From Aquimarina rhabdastrellae (GTDB lineage: Bacteria; Bacteroidota; Bacteroidia; Flavobacteriales; Flavobacteriaceae): a stretch of DNA of 64,000 nucleotides. The stretch spans positions 124,001 to 188,000 of the forward strand of contig CANDNT010000004.1 of NCBI GenBank assembly GCA_947387485.1, read 5' to 3'. The notes beneath the pieces are model-generated. The model was not told the DNA's origin. It saw nothing but the letters and a program-made list of their open reading frames with translations, and made no database searches. Made by a program: the position numbers and the translations under genes. Positions 16,426 to 25,647 of the stretch are shown piece by piece (within the stretch, counting starts at the first letter, position 1; each line of letters opens with the position of its first letter).

Positions 16426-18162
16426 ATGAAGATTCTGGATTGGATTGTTCTCATATTTATAATCATTATAATCATTGTTTACGGAATTAAGAAAACCCGA
16501 AAACCATCTGATTCAGAATCTTATCTAAGAGGACAACAAACTTTACCATGGTGGACAATAGGTCTATCTGTAATGGCAACTCAAGCAAGTGCTATAACCT
16601 TTTTGTCTCTCCCTGGTCAAGCTTATGATGAAGGATTACGATTTGTACAGTTTTATTTTGGGCTACCCATAGCCATTATTTTACTCTGCATATTCGTTTT
16701 ACCTGTATATTACAAATTGAATGTATATACTGCTTATGAATTTCTTGAAAAGAGGTTTGATTTAAAGACAAGAAGTTTTGCTGCATTCTTATTCTTATGC
16801 CAAAGAAGTGTTGCTACAGGTCTTACACTCTTTGCTCCTTCTATTGTATTATCCTCTATTTTGGGTTGGAACTTAAGTTTTACTACCTGTATCATTGGGC
16901 TTTTAGTAATTATATATACTGTTTCTGGAGGTACAAATGCTGTGAGTCAAACTCAAAAACAGCAAATGCTTGTCATCCTTCTGGGATTAATAATTATATT
17001 CTTTATTATTATTTCAAAATTGCCATCAAATGTTTCTTTTCAAGACGCAATTACTATAGCAAATGATACAGGTAAATTAAAAGCTATAGATTTTGAATTT
17101 GATCTCTCTAATAAATACAATATCTGGAACGCTATTTTGGGCGGTACATTTTTGTTTTTGTCCTATTTTGGTACAGATCAAAGCCAAGTTCAACGCTATT
17201 TATCTGGTAAATCTTTAAAAGAATGCCAATTAGGCCTACTATTTAATGCCATACTTAAAATTCCTATTCAGTTTTTTATTCTCTTTATAGGAGTTTTAGT
17301 TTTTATCTTTTTACAATTCAATACTACCCCTTTACATTTTAATACTGCAAATGTAGCTTTGATTAAAAATTCTACCTATGCAGATCAATATATATTATTA
17401 GAAAAGCAATTTGACTTATTAGAAAAGAAAAAGTTAGATGCTATTAATCATAATCTAGAAGCAAAAACTGTAGATAAAACTGAAAACATAGCTTCTATTA
17501 ATAACATACTTATTAAGGAAAAAGCTATTAGATCTGAAGCTAAAACATTGTTAAAAAAGTTTTCGGTTCAATCTGGAGTTCAAATTGAAACTGAAGACAC
17601 AGATTATATCTTTATAAATTTTATTACACAACACTTACCTCAAGGATTTGTAGGCTTATTAATAGCAATTATAGTATTAGCTGCCATGTCTGCTACTGCT
17701 GCTGCAATTAATGCACTATCTACAACTAGTATAATAGACTTTTATAAACGTTTATACAAACCTAAAGCAACAGATAAACATTATTTGTCTGTTTCAAAAG
17801 TAGCAACATTCTCTTGGGGCATCATATCAATTTTCTTTGCAATGATCATCACTTTATTTGATAACCTCATTGAAGCTGTAAACATTATAGGCTCTTTATT
17901 TTATGGAGCTATTCTTGGCATTTTTATTATTAGTTTTTTTCTAAAAAAAATCATGGCCAATGCGACTTTTATTGGCGCTATTATAGGTGAACTTATCGTG
18001 ATCCTACTTTTTATACTTAATACTTATGAAATTATTGATATAGCCTATTTGTGGTTCAATCTTATAGGTTGTGGCATTACAATACTTATCGCAAGTTTAT
18101 CTCAATGGATTATAACTATTAATAATCGTAAAAAACTAAACTTAATTCTTATCAAAAACTAA
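16426..18162 (+). CDS. Sodium:solute symporter (SSS family)
   Basis: 578 residues with about 13 membrane helices. Family signatures are seen in 'TQASAITFLSLPGQAYDEG' (second helix region), 'TVSGGTNAVSQT' and 'FLSYFGTDQSQVQRYLSGKS'. Unlike small sugar symporters, a charged, partly coiled insertion of about 70 residues (about 320-390, rich in Lys/Glu) lies between hydrophobic segments. Substrate is unknown; relatives move sugars, amino acids or other small solutes with Na+. It follows YceI by 8 bases and precedes the DUF3500 lipoprotein by 6. Confidence 0.85.
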   Translation: MKILDWIVLIFIIIIIIVYGIKKTRKPSDSESYLRGQQTLPWWTIGLSVMATQASAITFLSLPGQAYDEGLRFVQFYFGLPIAIILLCIFVLPVYYKLNVYTAYEFLEKRFDLKTRSFAAFLFLCQRSVATGLTLFAPSIVLSSILGWNLSFTTCIIGLLVIIYTVSGGTNAVSQTQKQQMLVILLGLIIIFFIIISKLPSNVSFQDAITIANDTGKLKAIDFEFDLSNKYNIWNAILGGTFLFLSYFGTDQSQVQRYLSGKSLKECQLGLLFNAILKIPIQFFILFIGVLVFIFLQFNTTPLHFNTANVALIKNSTYADQYILLEKQFDLLEKKKLDAINHNLEAKTVDKTENIASINNILIKEKAIRSEAKTLLKKFSVQSGVQIETEDTDYIFINFITQHLPQGFVGLLIAIIVLAAMSATAAAINALSTTSIIDFYKRLYKPKATDKHYLSVSKVATFSWGIISIFFAMIITLFDNLIEAVNIIGSLFYGAILGIFIISFFLKKIMANATFIGAIIGELIVILLFILNTYEIIDIAYLWFNLIGCGITILIASLSQWIITINNRKKLNLILIKN

Positions 18163-18168
18163 CTATAT

Positions 18169-19365
18169 ATGAAAGCTATTCTATATGTATCTATATTCTT
18201 GAGTATTATTTCTTGTAATGCTCAAAATGAAAAAACAACAACTAAAAAAGATACAGAAACTAAAAGACCCTTAAGTCATTTTGAAAAACATGAACTTAAT
18301 TATTTAACTACTCCTTATAAAGGAATTTTCACTTCTACAGGAAAAAAAGAAGGACTTTTTCCTTTAAAATCCACTGGAATTTCAACTGAGAAAATAATTA
18401 CCACAGCACAACAATTTATCAAAGGATTAACTCCGTCACAAAAAGAAAAAACTGTTTATCCTTTTAATGACGAAGAATGGCGAAAATGGTGTAATGTAGA
18501 TAATGGTATTTATAGAAGACAAGGTGTTTCTATCAAAGAAATGACACAACAACAACGTCAATTGGCATTTAAAATGTTAAAAACTTCTTTAAGTGCAAAA
18601 GGATTACAGTTGTCTAAAGACATTATGAAAACCGATCAAACACTAAAAGAGTTAAATGGGAATTCTCCTGATTTTGATGAAGAATTATATTATTTCACGA
18701 TAATGGGTTCTCCTTCTACAACTGAGCCATGGGGTTGGCAATTAGATGGGCATCATTTAATTATTAATTATTTTGTTTTGGGAGACCAAGTAGTAATGAC
18801 ACCAACCTTTATGGGAGGTGAACCTATCATTACAACTACAGGAAAATATAAAGGCAATACGTTATTTCAAGATGAGCAAAATTTAGGTTTAGCCTTAATG
18901 CAAGCTCTCCCTATATCTCAACAAGAAAAAGCTACTTTAAGTACACAAAAGAATAGAAATAACGCTCAAGCCGAAGCTTTTTCTGATAACATAACGCTAA
19001 ATTATGAAGGATTAAAAGTATCAGAATTATCAAAAAAACATCAAGATCAATTACTACAACTTATCGATCAGTATGTGTCAAACATGATCGATAATCATGC
19101 AAAGGTTAAAATGGACGAAATTAAAACTCATCTTGACGATACCTATTTTGCATGGATAGGGAAAACCAGTGATGATAGTGTTTTTTATTATCGTATACAC
19201 AGTCCCGTTATATTAATTGAATTTGATCATCAAGGTCCTGTAGGTGTTAGAAGCAACAGTCGAGGGGCAACAAGAAATCATATCCATACCGTTGTACGCA
19301 CTCCTAATGGTAATGATTATGGAAAGGATTTATTAAAGCAACATCTAGAAAAACATCATCATTAA
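18169..19365 (+). CDS. DUF3500 lipoprotein
   Basis: 398 residues. A lipoprotein signal ends in 'LSIISC' (C16). The mature protein has the DUF3500 pattern ('ELYYFTIMGSPSTTEPWGW', 'HLIINYFVLGDQVVMTPTFM'), with a conserved histidine-rich end 'GATRNHIHTVVRTPNGNDYG' that suggests a metal or acid-base centre. DUF3500 has no established function. It lies in the outer membrane or periplasm beside the symporter gene, so it may process the transported compound; that is inference. The C-terminal HHH is unusual. Confidence 0.75.
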   Translation: MKAILYVSIFLSIISCNAQNEKTTTKKDTETKRPLSHFEKHELNYLTTPYKGIFTSTGKKEGLFPLKSTGISTEKIITTAQQFIKGLTPSQKEKTVYPFNDEEWRKWCNVDNGIYRRQGVSIKEMTQQQRQLAFKMLKTSLSAKGLQLSKDIMKTDQTLKELNGNSPDFDEELYYFTIMGSPSTTEPWGWQLDGHHLIINYFVLGDQVVMTPTFMGGEPIITTTGKYKGNTLFQDEQNLGLALMQALPISQQEKATLSTQKNRNNAQAEAFSDNITLNYEGLKVSELSKKHQDQLLQLIDQYVSNMIDNHAKVKMDEIKTHLDDTYFAWIGKTSDDSVFYYRIHSPVILIEFDHQGPVGVRSNSRGATRNHIHTVVRTPNGNDYGKDLLKQHLEKHHH

Positions 19366-19406
19366 TATTTAATATAATTAAACCAATCGTAAACCCTTAA
19401 AATACT

Positions 19407-20231
19407 ATGAAACTCACTAAGCACTTAGCGATCTTAACAATTACAGCTACAATAGTTAGTTCTTGTAAACAAGAAACCTCATCGTCTAATCTTTCATCTG
19501 CTCCACAAAATCAGATAGAAAAAAGAACTACTGAGATTAAGGTTAATACTAAAACTTATCCCGATTTAATATCCAAAATGTTTGATAAACACGGCGGAAT
19601 AGAAAACTGGAATACCATGCATCAACTTAGTTTTGATTTAGGAGAAGGTGATGATAAAGAAACTACTATTACCGCTTTGCATAGTCGTAAAGCAAGAATC
19701 GATACCAAAAATGATGCTATAGGTTTTGATGGTACTAAGGTATGGTCCTTAGAAAAAAGTGATAAAACTTATGAAGGAAATGCTAAATTCTATTATAATC
19801 TGATGTTCTACTTCTATGCCATGCCTTTTGTATTAGGTGATGATGGTATTATTTATGAAGAAGTTCCTCCTCTTGAATTTGAAGATATTTCTTATCCTGG
19901 AATGATGATCTCATACAAAAGTGATGTCGGTTTATCTCCAGATGATCAATATATTGTTTATGTACATCCTAAAACAGGTGAGATGGAATGGTTAGGTTAT
20001 ACTGTCACTTATTTTTCTAAAGAAAAAAGTAAAAAATTTAGTTTTATACGTTACACAGATTGGCAAACAGTTAATGGTATAAAATTGCCTAAAACACTAA
20101 CTTGGTATACATCAGAAAATAACCTTCCTACTACAGTAAGAAATAGTGCTGAGTTTAAAAATGTTTCTCTTAAAAATACCATAAACGCAGATTTATTTAC
20201 TATCCCAGAAGGTGCAAAAATAGTTGAATAA
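19407..20231 (+). CDS. Lipoprotein, DUF6503-like
   Basis: 274 residues. Lipoprotein signal with 'TIVSSC' at about residue 20, followed by a Ser-rich linker and a beta-rich domain beginning 'FDKHGGIENWNTMHQLSF', which fits the DUF6503 proteins of Bacteroidetes (relatives of LolA-like outer-membrane lipoprotein carriers). Function is unknown; a lipid or hydrophobic-ligand carrier fold is plausible. It is 41 bases after the DUF3500 gene and is followed by a terminator-like repeat, so it ends the operon. Confidence 0.65.
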   Translation: MKLTKHLAILTITATIVSSCKQETSSSNLSSAPQNQIEKRTTEIKVNTKTYPDLISKMFDKHGGIENWNTMHQLSFDLGEGDDKETTITALHSRKARIDTKNDAIGFDGTKVWSLEKSDKTYEGNAKFYYNLMFYFYAMPFVLGDDGIIYEEVPPLEFEDISYPGMMISYKSDVGLSPDDQYIVYVHPKTGEMEWLGYTVTYFSKEKSKKFSFIRYTDWQTVNGIKLPKTLTWYTSENNLPTTVRNSAEFKNVSLKNTINADLFTIPEGAKIVE

Positions 20232-20248
20232 CTACCTATGAATGGAGT

Positions 20249-20298
20249 GATGTATTTTAAGGCTACTTGAATTTCCTTGTAAGGTTTTAAAATACATC
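20249..20298 (+). terminator. Probable terminator of the DUF5916-DUF6503 operon
   Basis: A 12-base arm gatgtattttaa (20249-20260) pairs exactly with 20287-20298, with a 26-base loop. It starts 18 bases after the lipoprotein stop. The long loop and AT-rich stem make it weaker than the other hairpins here. Confidence 0.4.
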
Positions 20299-20443
20299 TC
20301 TTCTAATCATTTAGTTAGTTTTCTAATTATAAAGGCTTTATCAATTAAGCTATACTTTTTACAGCTAGAAAACTATCCTCTAACTAACATTAAAAACAAC
20401 ATTAATTCTTTAAACCTTAACTATGATAACTTAATACAATTAC

Positions 20444-21034
20444 ATGATATTAAACGCTATAAAGAACAAAGCTATTTTTCGAAACATCATTTTATTGTTT
20501 TTAAATCGATGGGTCGAAAAAAAAACTTTAAATTTTTCATCTTATCTAATCAAACAGTGTAAAATACTTGATGTAGGTAGTGGTAATTGTCTTATTACTC
20601 AAAATTTAAAAGAAAAAGGCTTCAATATCATTCCTGTAGATATTCAAAACTTATCCATAGTAAAAACCATTACTCCTATAGTTTATGATGGAAAAACACT
20701 ACCATTTAAACAACAAAGTTTTGATACTATCTTACTACTAACTGTTTTGCATCATAGCGATGATCCTTATCAATTGATTACTGAATGTAGTAGAGTTGCA
20801 AAAGAACTTATAATTATAGAAGATACTTATACTAATTCTATTCAAAAAACTGCTACTCAAATTGTTGATTGGTTGGTAAATTTTGGTCATTCAAAAATGA
20901 CCTATCAAAATAAAACAGAAAAAGAATGGGAATACATATTCTCAGAATTAAACATCAATGTATTATCCAAAAAAAGAACAGCTATCTTATTCTTTTTTCA
21001 ACAAACTACCTATCACCTTAAAATCCAAAATTAA
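20444..21034 (+). CDS. Class I SAM-dependent methyltransferase
   Basis: 196 residues. Motif I is 'ILDVGSGNCLITQNL', the acidic SAM ribose contact is in 'IIPVDIQ', and the post-motif 'ILLLTVLHHSDDPYQLITE' matches the Methyltransf_11 type. The substrate is not visible; small enzymes of this type often act on lipids, quinone precursors or natural products. It has its own region of about 200 bases upstream and a clean terminator downstream, so it is a single-gene unit. The N-terminal 30 residues are basic and hydrophobic and may touch the membrane. Confidence 0.8.
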   Translation: MILNAIKNKAIFRNIILLFLNRWVEKKTLNFSSYLIKQCKILDVGSGNCLITQNLKEKGFNIIPVDIQNLSIVKTITPIVYDGKTLPFKQQSFDTILLLTVLHHSDDPYQLITECSRVAKELIIIEDTYTNSIQKTATQIVDWLVNFGHSKMTYQNKTEKEWEYIFSELNINVLSKKRTAILFFFQQTTYHLKIQN

Positions 21035-21043
21035 TATTAAAAT

Positions 21044-21073
21044 GAAAGCTCTTCCTTAAAAAGAAGAGCTTTC
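21044..21073. terminator. Intrinsic terminator after the methyltransferase
   Basis: An 11-bp perfect stem, gaaagctcttc (21044-21054) with gaagagctttc (21063-21073), loop of 8 A/T-rich bases, starting 10 bases after the stop codon. Confidence 0.7.
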
Positions 21074-21166
21074 GAAGTTTAACAAAAATCTCAGACAAAG
21101 ATCCAACCTCATCTTGTCCACATTTATAAAATAATTCTCATCAATTATTTATCTTGTACTCTATTT

Positions 21167-21724
21167 TTAAAAATCATATCTAAAACCTAGAGTTGGTGTG
21201 TCATTCATATAACCCGAAGTAACTTTAAATTTACTATCGTATCGCTTTGTAAATATATAACTCATACCTATTCCTATAGCTGCACCAGCTACCACATCCC
21301 ATCCATCATGTTTTTTTGATTCAATTCTAGTATATCCTACATAACTTGCCAAAACATAAGCTGGTAAACCATATTTCCATCCATATCTTTTATGCACAAA
21401 AGCTGCACTCATAAATGCTACAGAAGTATGCCCTGAAGGAAAGCTATTATTATTTTCTCTATTAGGTCTTTCTTTATCTATTATAAACTTTAATCCATAG
21501 GTAACAGCTAGAGTTCCTGCCAAAGCTTTAGAAAACTGCATCCCTCCTTTTTGTTCATCTTTCCATATAGCGGTTGATCCTAATGCTAGAGTAGGCATCG
21601 TAAATAATAACACATCACCTATAGATTTATGTGTCTTTTGTGTCGAACTTAATGGCTCTTGACTATACGTTAATGAAGAGATACAACAAATTATCAATAA
21701 ACATATTTTTGTCTTTACTATCAT
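21167..21724 (-). CDS. PAP2 family phosphatase
   Basis: 185 residues with a signal peptide (ends near 'SLTYSQ'). The three phosphatase motifs are present: 'KERPNREN' (K and R), 'SFPSGHTSVAF' (PSGH) and 'SYVGYTRIESKKHDGWDV' (R, H, D). These form the acid phosphatase/lipid phosphatase active site that removes phosphate on the periplasmic side, for example from undecaprenyl diphosphate or lipid A. Its start overlaps the glycosyltransferase 9 stop by 4 bases (ATGA), so the two are coupled; a role in outer-membrane lipid or polysaccharide assembly is likely. Confidence 0.85.
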   Translation of the reverse strand: MIVKTKICLLIICCISSLTYSQEPLSSTQKTHKSIGDVLLFTMPTLALGSTAIWKDEQKGGMQFSKALAGTLAVTYGLKFIIDKERPNRENNNSFPSGHTSVAFMSAAFVHKRYGWKYGLPAYVLASYVGYTRIESKKHDGWDVVAGAAIGIGMSYIFTKRYDSKFKVTSGYMNDTPTLGFRYDF

Positions 21725-22788
21725 ATAGCCATCTCTTCTAGTTCAACAAATAATCTCGATTCTATCAGCTTCATGATCTCTCTAACTCTGACTGTATTTG
21801 TATTTATAGGAAGACTACCATTATCAAAAGGTTTATACATATCAATATTAGTAACAGAAAATAATCCTAAGGTAGTAGTATGTGTCGCACTAGCTAAATG
21901 CATTATACCACTATCTGCACCTATAAAAATATCTGTGTTTGCAATTACTCCTGCTAATTCTCTAATATTTCTAGTATAAAAAGTAGGTTCTTTATATCCT
22001 ATTTTTGAAATATTCTCTTTAGGTAAGACTTCAATAATGTTTACTTTTGGAAAACGATCTTTAAGTTCATTATAGAATATTTCCCACCACTGTTCGCTAT
22101 AACATTTTGCACCTGTAGCATAGGTAAATAAACAAATAGTCTGCTGATCATTATTAACTAGATCTCTTACATTTTTCTTTCCGTTGATCAACTCTTGCTT
22201 TGTTAGTTTAATAGCTAATGGTGAAATTTCACTTTCTAAATCTGATATTCCTACGGTTTGTAAAAATTGTCGCAATGCAAATACAGATTCTTTAGCAATA
22301 TGTTTTGATGCTATCCCATCTGCCATAGGTATCCACTTACTACTATCGACTAATTTAAAATCGGCTCTAGATATTACTGTAAAAATTCTTCCTGACGAAG
22401 ATCCTCCTACTGCATTTATTGATAGGTCATATTTTCTTGTTCTAAACGAGAAACAAACTTTTAAATATTTAAAAAGATTCTTAAATGGTTTTTTGGGTAA
22501 TTCATATACCCTATCAACAGTATTATAATTAACATATAGTTGTGGTGCACAACTTTGATTAGTTAATAAATCTATTTTACAATTAGGAAATGTATTTTCA
22601 ATCTCTTGAATAAGCGGAGAGATAAGTAGTAAATTACCTAACCTATGATTAGGTCTACATATAAGTACTTTTTTAACCGTTAACGGATCTAAATCATTAT
22701 ACTTTTTATAATCACTTATACTGTTTGTAAAAAATTTAAGTAATTTTCGTTTAGGCCTATTCAAAGATTTTATAAAACTCATCTGCAT
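21721..22788 (-). CDS. Glycosyltransferase family 9 (heptosyltransferase-like)
   Basis: 355 residues (M1 at 22788, M3 at 22782 equally possible). The GT-B N-terminal half has 'ICRPNHRLGNLLLISPLIQ', the typical first loop of ADP-heptose:LPS transferases, and the C-terminal half has 'FIGADSGIMHLASATHTTTL', the nucleotide-sugar site. Members add sugars to the lipopolysaccharide core at the cytoplasmic face. It is coupled with the PAP2 phosphatase gene. The exact donor is unknown. Confidence 0.83.
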   Translation of the reverse strand: MQMSFIKSLNRPKRKLLKFFTNSISDYKKYNDLDPLTVKKVLICRPNHRLGNLLLISPLIQEIENTFPNCKIDLLTNQSCAPQLYVNYNTVDRVYELPKKPFKNLFKYLKVCFSFRTRKYDLSINAVGGSSSGRIFTVISRADFKLVDSSKWIPMADGIASKHIAKESVFALRQFLQTVGISDLESEISPLAIKLTKQELINGKKNVRDLVNNDQQTICLFTYATGAKCYSEQWWEIFYNELKDRFPKVNIIEVLPKENISKIGYKEPTFYTRNIRELAGVIANTDIFIGADSGIMHLASATHTTTLGLFSVTNIDMYKPFDNGSLPINTNTVRVREIMKLIESRLFVELEEMAI

Positions 22789-22907
22789 TCAAACTTTAAA
22801 ATTGAACACAAATTAGAAGTCGTGTTCATTACATTTTAAAGCAAATGTATAGGTCAGTTATTCTCTCAAAAAATAGACTTAGTGCTATATACGCACTTTA
22901 GACCCAT

Positions 22908-23021
22908 TCATACCAAACACACATATAACCAACTAACAAACAGTGATATAAACAAAAACAAGAAGAACAATCGAAAAGGTTCAGGATACGTATTTTGTAC
23001 ATTTACACCTAATAATTTCAT
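22908..23021 (-). CDS. Possible 37-residue membrane peptide
   Basis: ATG 23021 to TGA 22908. The peptide begins MKLLGVNVQNTYPEPFR and then carries a single hydrophobic helix (LFFLFLFISLFVSWLYV) ending at the C-terminus. It lies alone in the 270-base gap between the glycosyltransferase 9 and AraC genes, on the same strand as both. Its composition is that of a real single-pass peptide rather than random frame, but no family is recognisable. Confidence 0.4.
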   Translation of the reverse strand: MKLLGVNVQNTYPEPFRLFFLFLFISLFVSWLYVCLV

Positions 23022-23059
23022 GATTTAAAAAATGCTTTTACAATTATCAGAAGCTTTTT

Positions 23060-24088
23060 CTAGCTTTTAAGTTTCTTTTTAAATTCACTCGGAGTCATTC
23101 CTTTTAATTTCTTAAAAGTAGTATTAAAAGATGATTTGGATTTGAACCCTACCTCGGTTGCAATTCCCATTATCGTATAATTATTATACTTCTCATCATT
23201 TAAATATGCTATAAACTCATCAATTCTACATTTATTAAGATATTCTTGAAAACTTGTTTGCATATATACATTGAGTACTTCAGACAAATGTTGTCTTGGG
23301 ATTCCTATCTCTTTGGCAACATCATTTACGGTAAGGTTATTATTTTTAAAAAGCTTATCCTCTGTCATTAATTTTATAAAAACCTCTTTATATTCTTCTA
23401 TATTAAATCTGTTAATACTTGAAGTTTTATATTTTACAATTTCTGCATTAGGTAAAATTGTTTTTGGAGCAATCACTAATTTAAACAAGATGATATACAG
23501 TAATAGAACAGATAATCCTATAATTCCATAGCTTTCTATAAAGGGTATCGTATCATGCTCTCCTGTAAAATAATATGGAATCGTATCTAAGATATGGACA
23601 ATTGCATAAGGGATTATAAAATAAAGAATCCATTGTTTCTTTTTATTAATGATAATATTATAAATCATATAACCTAAATATCCAATCATAGCAAAACCTA
23701 CCATGGCTTCTCCTAATATAAATAGCATATGTCCTAGTCCATTAGGAAGCTTATCTATTACATCTTCTATAAATTGCAGTATAACAAAAAACACATATGG
23801 TATAAAATACGCTAGATCTTTTATTTGAAATTTATCTTTTTCAGAATTACTATATTTTATAAGCAAAAAGAATAATGTTATTACTAATGGCGCATGGAAT
23901 AAAAACCAATTTGCATCGGTTTGAAAAAGATTAAAATCATCATCTCCTATACAATGTAAAATCAGCCCTACAATACAACTTAATAATAAAAAGAAATTGA
24001 GTTTCTTATAATTTCTCCTTTTATTTATTAATAATATTAAAAGAAAAACACCCTGAATTAGTGCTATTATTTGAATAGTTCTTAGCAT
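23060..24088 (-). CDS. Membrane-embedded AraC-type regulator
   Basis: 342 residues. About seven hydrophobic helices fill residues 4-205, followed by a C-terminal AraC domain with two helix-turn-helix units ('VNDVAKEIGIPRQHLSEVL', 'GIATEVGFKSKSSFNTTF') and the family ending 'MTPSEFKKKL'. Such 7TM-AraC fusions are common in Bacteroidetes and probably sense a membrane-permeable or surface signal. Downstream on the same strand lie the possible 37-residue peptide and glycosyltransferase 9. A 14-bp hairpin upstream (24174-24204) separates it from the metal locus. Confidence 0.82.
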   Translation of the reverse strand: MLRTIQIIALIQGVFLLILLINKRRNYKKLNFFLLLSCIVGLILHCIGDDDFNLFQTDANWFLFHAPLVITLFFLLIKYSNSEKDKFQIKDLAYFIPYVFFVILQFIEDVIDKLPNGLGHMLFILGEAMVGFAMIGYLGYMIYNIIINKKKQWILYFIIPYAIVHILDTIPYYFTGEHDTIPFIESYGIIGLSVLLLYIILFKLVIAPKTILPNAEIVKYKTSSINRFNIEEYKEVFIKLMTEDKLFKNNNLTVNDVAKEIGIPRQHLSEVLNVYMQTSFQEYLNKCRIDEFIAYLNDEKYNNYTIMGIATEVGFKSKSSFNTTFKKLKGMTPSEFKKKLKS

Positions 24089-24173
24089 ACATTTATTTAT
24101 AATAATTCAAATCTTAACAAAATATTTTAAATAAAAAAATTTGATCTATTAGCTGGGGTTATTTACCCATAAA

Positions 24174-24204
24174 AAAAAGATGGTTTATAGTAAACCATCT
24201 TTTT
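24174..24204. terminator. Strong terminator at the end of the metal-efflux locus
   Basis: Perfect 14-bp stem: 24174-24187 (aaaaagatggttta) with 24191-24204, 3-base loop, A-run and T-run at the two sides, so it can work in both directions. It begins 31 bases past the stop of the anchor-protein gene on the minus strand. Confidence 0.8.
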
Positions 24205-24234
24205 AAACTTATTTTTAAATCCTAAATTATATTA

Positions 24235-24870
24235 TTAGAATAACTCGTATTCTCCTTTCAATCTCAACTGAATTGTGATATCCTCTTTAGTATCATTTCT
24301 ATAATACCATCCATGTTTTCCTTCAAATGGTGCCGTTAAAGTTCCTGCCATATTATTTGAATACGCTAATGTATAGCTTTCATAAAATACATTTTTAGGC
24401 GGATTCTTTTGTTTTACTTCACCATGAAAATCTATATATACCACTCCTTTATTTGTCATCCATTCATATTTTACACTTCCATATTTAAGCATTTTAAATT
24501 TGTATTCTATTCCCTTACCTGCAGGAACAACAACCTCAATAGTATCTTCTCTTTGAGTATACTGTACTTCTGGTGGAGGATTATTAGCTTCGATTGGTTT
24601 AGGCACACTTGCTGGTGAACCTACCTTTTCTAACGTTATCTTTTTATAACTCGGTGTTGTAGTTGTAGTTTTAACTTCAGTTTCTACTATTACTTTATCC
24701 TCTTGATATAATTTGCTAAATCCCAATAGTTTTCCAGTCTGTAATGGATCCATACCATATTCTGCCGGAAAGACTGCTGTTATTAACACTACCATTCCTA
24801 TTACAAAAGCTATAACTACTGATTTTATGATTTGTTTTTTGCCCATAATAGGCTGATTATTTGTTTCCAT
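24235..24870 (-). CDS. Transmembrane anchor protein of a metal/HupE locus
   Basis: 211 residues: a single membrane helix (about 13-33), a Pro/Thr-rich linker (about 65-105) and a C-terminal beta-rich domain with conserved tyrosines ('VPAGKGIEYKFKMLKYGSV', 'EGKHGWYYRNDTKEDITI'). Proteins of this kind accompany HupE/UreJ genes next to RND metal pumps and are annotated only as membrane anchors; the function is unknown. It is 9 bases downstream of the HupE gene, so the two are cotranscribed. The last gene before a strong terminator. Confidence 0.65.
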   Translation of the reverse strand: METNNQPIMGKKQIIKSVVIAFVIGMVVLITAVFPAEYGMDPLQTGKLLGFSKLYQEDKVIVETEVKTTTTTPSYKKITLEKVGSPASVPKPIEANNPPPEVQYTQREDTIEVVVPAGKGIEYKFKMLKYGSVKYEWMTNKGVVYIDFHGEVKQKNPPKNVFYESYTLAYSNNMAGTLTAPFEGKHGWYYRNDTKEDITIQLRLKGEYELF

Positions 24871-24879
24871 ATAAATTAT

Positions 24880-25569
24880 TTATGATGTAAAATATCCTGT
24901 CAATTGAAATCCTAGCAGTAAAAAACCTGCTGCCATTAAAAGTGTATTGGTAATTTTTGAGAACTTTAAATAACTATCGTATTGTCTCCAAAAAGCTATT
25001 ATTAATAAGATCAATCCTAATGCTAAAAATTGTCCAATTTCTACTCCTAAATTAAATCCTAGTAAATTGACGAATAGTCCTTCTTCATCAAATTCAAACT
25101 CTTGCAATTTTGTAGCCAATCCAAAACCGTGAAATAGTCCAAAAACCAAAACAGCTACTTTTGTATTAGGTTGTTTTTTAAAGAATTGTTTAAATCCTCC
25201 TAAATTATCAAATCCTTTATATACTATAGATAAAGCTATAATCGCATCAATCAAATACGCATTAACATTAATATCTGCCATAACACCTAATAATAATGTT
25301 GTACTATGACCAATGGTAAAATAACTCACGTATGTTATTATTTCTTTAGTTCTATATAAAAAGAAAATGACTCCTACCAGAAATAGTAAATGATCATACC
25401 CCGTTATCATATGCTTTGCTCCTATATACAAAAATGGACCAAAAGCAACTCCTTTATTACCAGAAAGAAATGATTGTGTTTCATCATCTACTCCATGTGC
25501 ATATGCCGTAATTGAAATCATACAACAGAGCATTATCATTATAGGAGTAATTATTTTTTTTAGCTTCAT
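24880..25569 (-). CDS. hupE: HupE/UreJ family metal permease-like protein
   Basis: 229 residues with a signal peptide (ends at 'ITAYA'), then about six membrane helices. Histidine motifs typical of the family are 'GAKHMITGYDHLLFLVGV' near residue 53 and 'VFGLFHGFGLATKL' near residue 143; these residues are the proposed metal contacts. HupE-type proteins transport or bind nickel or cobalt. Context with an RND efflux system suggests a role in handling divalent metal rather than hydrogenase maturation. The signal-peptide region retains a mature N-terminal 'HGVDDETQ' with histidine. Confidence 0.8.
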   Translation of the reverse strand: MKLKKIITPIMIMLCCMISITAYAHGVDDETQSFLSGNKGVAFGPFLYIGAKHMITGYDHLLFLVGVIFFLYRTKEIITYVSYFTIGHSTTLLLGVMADINVNAYLIDAIIALSIVYKGFDNLGGFKQFFKKQPNTKVAVLVFGLFHGFGLATKLQEFEFDEEGLFVNLLGFNLGVEIGQFLALGLILLIIAFWRQYDSYLKFSKITNTLLMAAGFLLLGFQLTGYFTS

Positions 25570-25612
25570 ATCTAGCTATTTATTATTTGTTTTACAGTTT
25601 AACAAAGTAATC

Positions 25613-25641
25613 TAAGCACCTGTCTAAAAAACAGATGCTTA
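25613..25641 (-). terminator. Hairpin between the small lipoprotein and HupE genes
   Basis: Arms taagcacctgt (25613-25623) and acagatgctta (25631-25641) pair over 11 positions with one G-U-type mismatch and a 7-base loop. It may reduce read-through from the pump genes into hupE, giving lower expression; a full stop is not certain since the stem lacks a long T-run. Confidence 0.5.
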
Positions 25642-25647
25642 AAGTGA

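Noticed and set aside
20300-20440. Inverted repeat tagttttcta/tagaaaacta as attachment site or transposon end
   Set aside because: The arms are imperfect, AT-rich and have no adjacent transposase or integrase; likely chance in AT-rich sequence.
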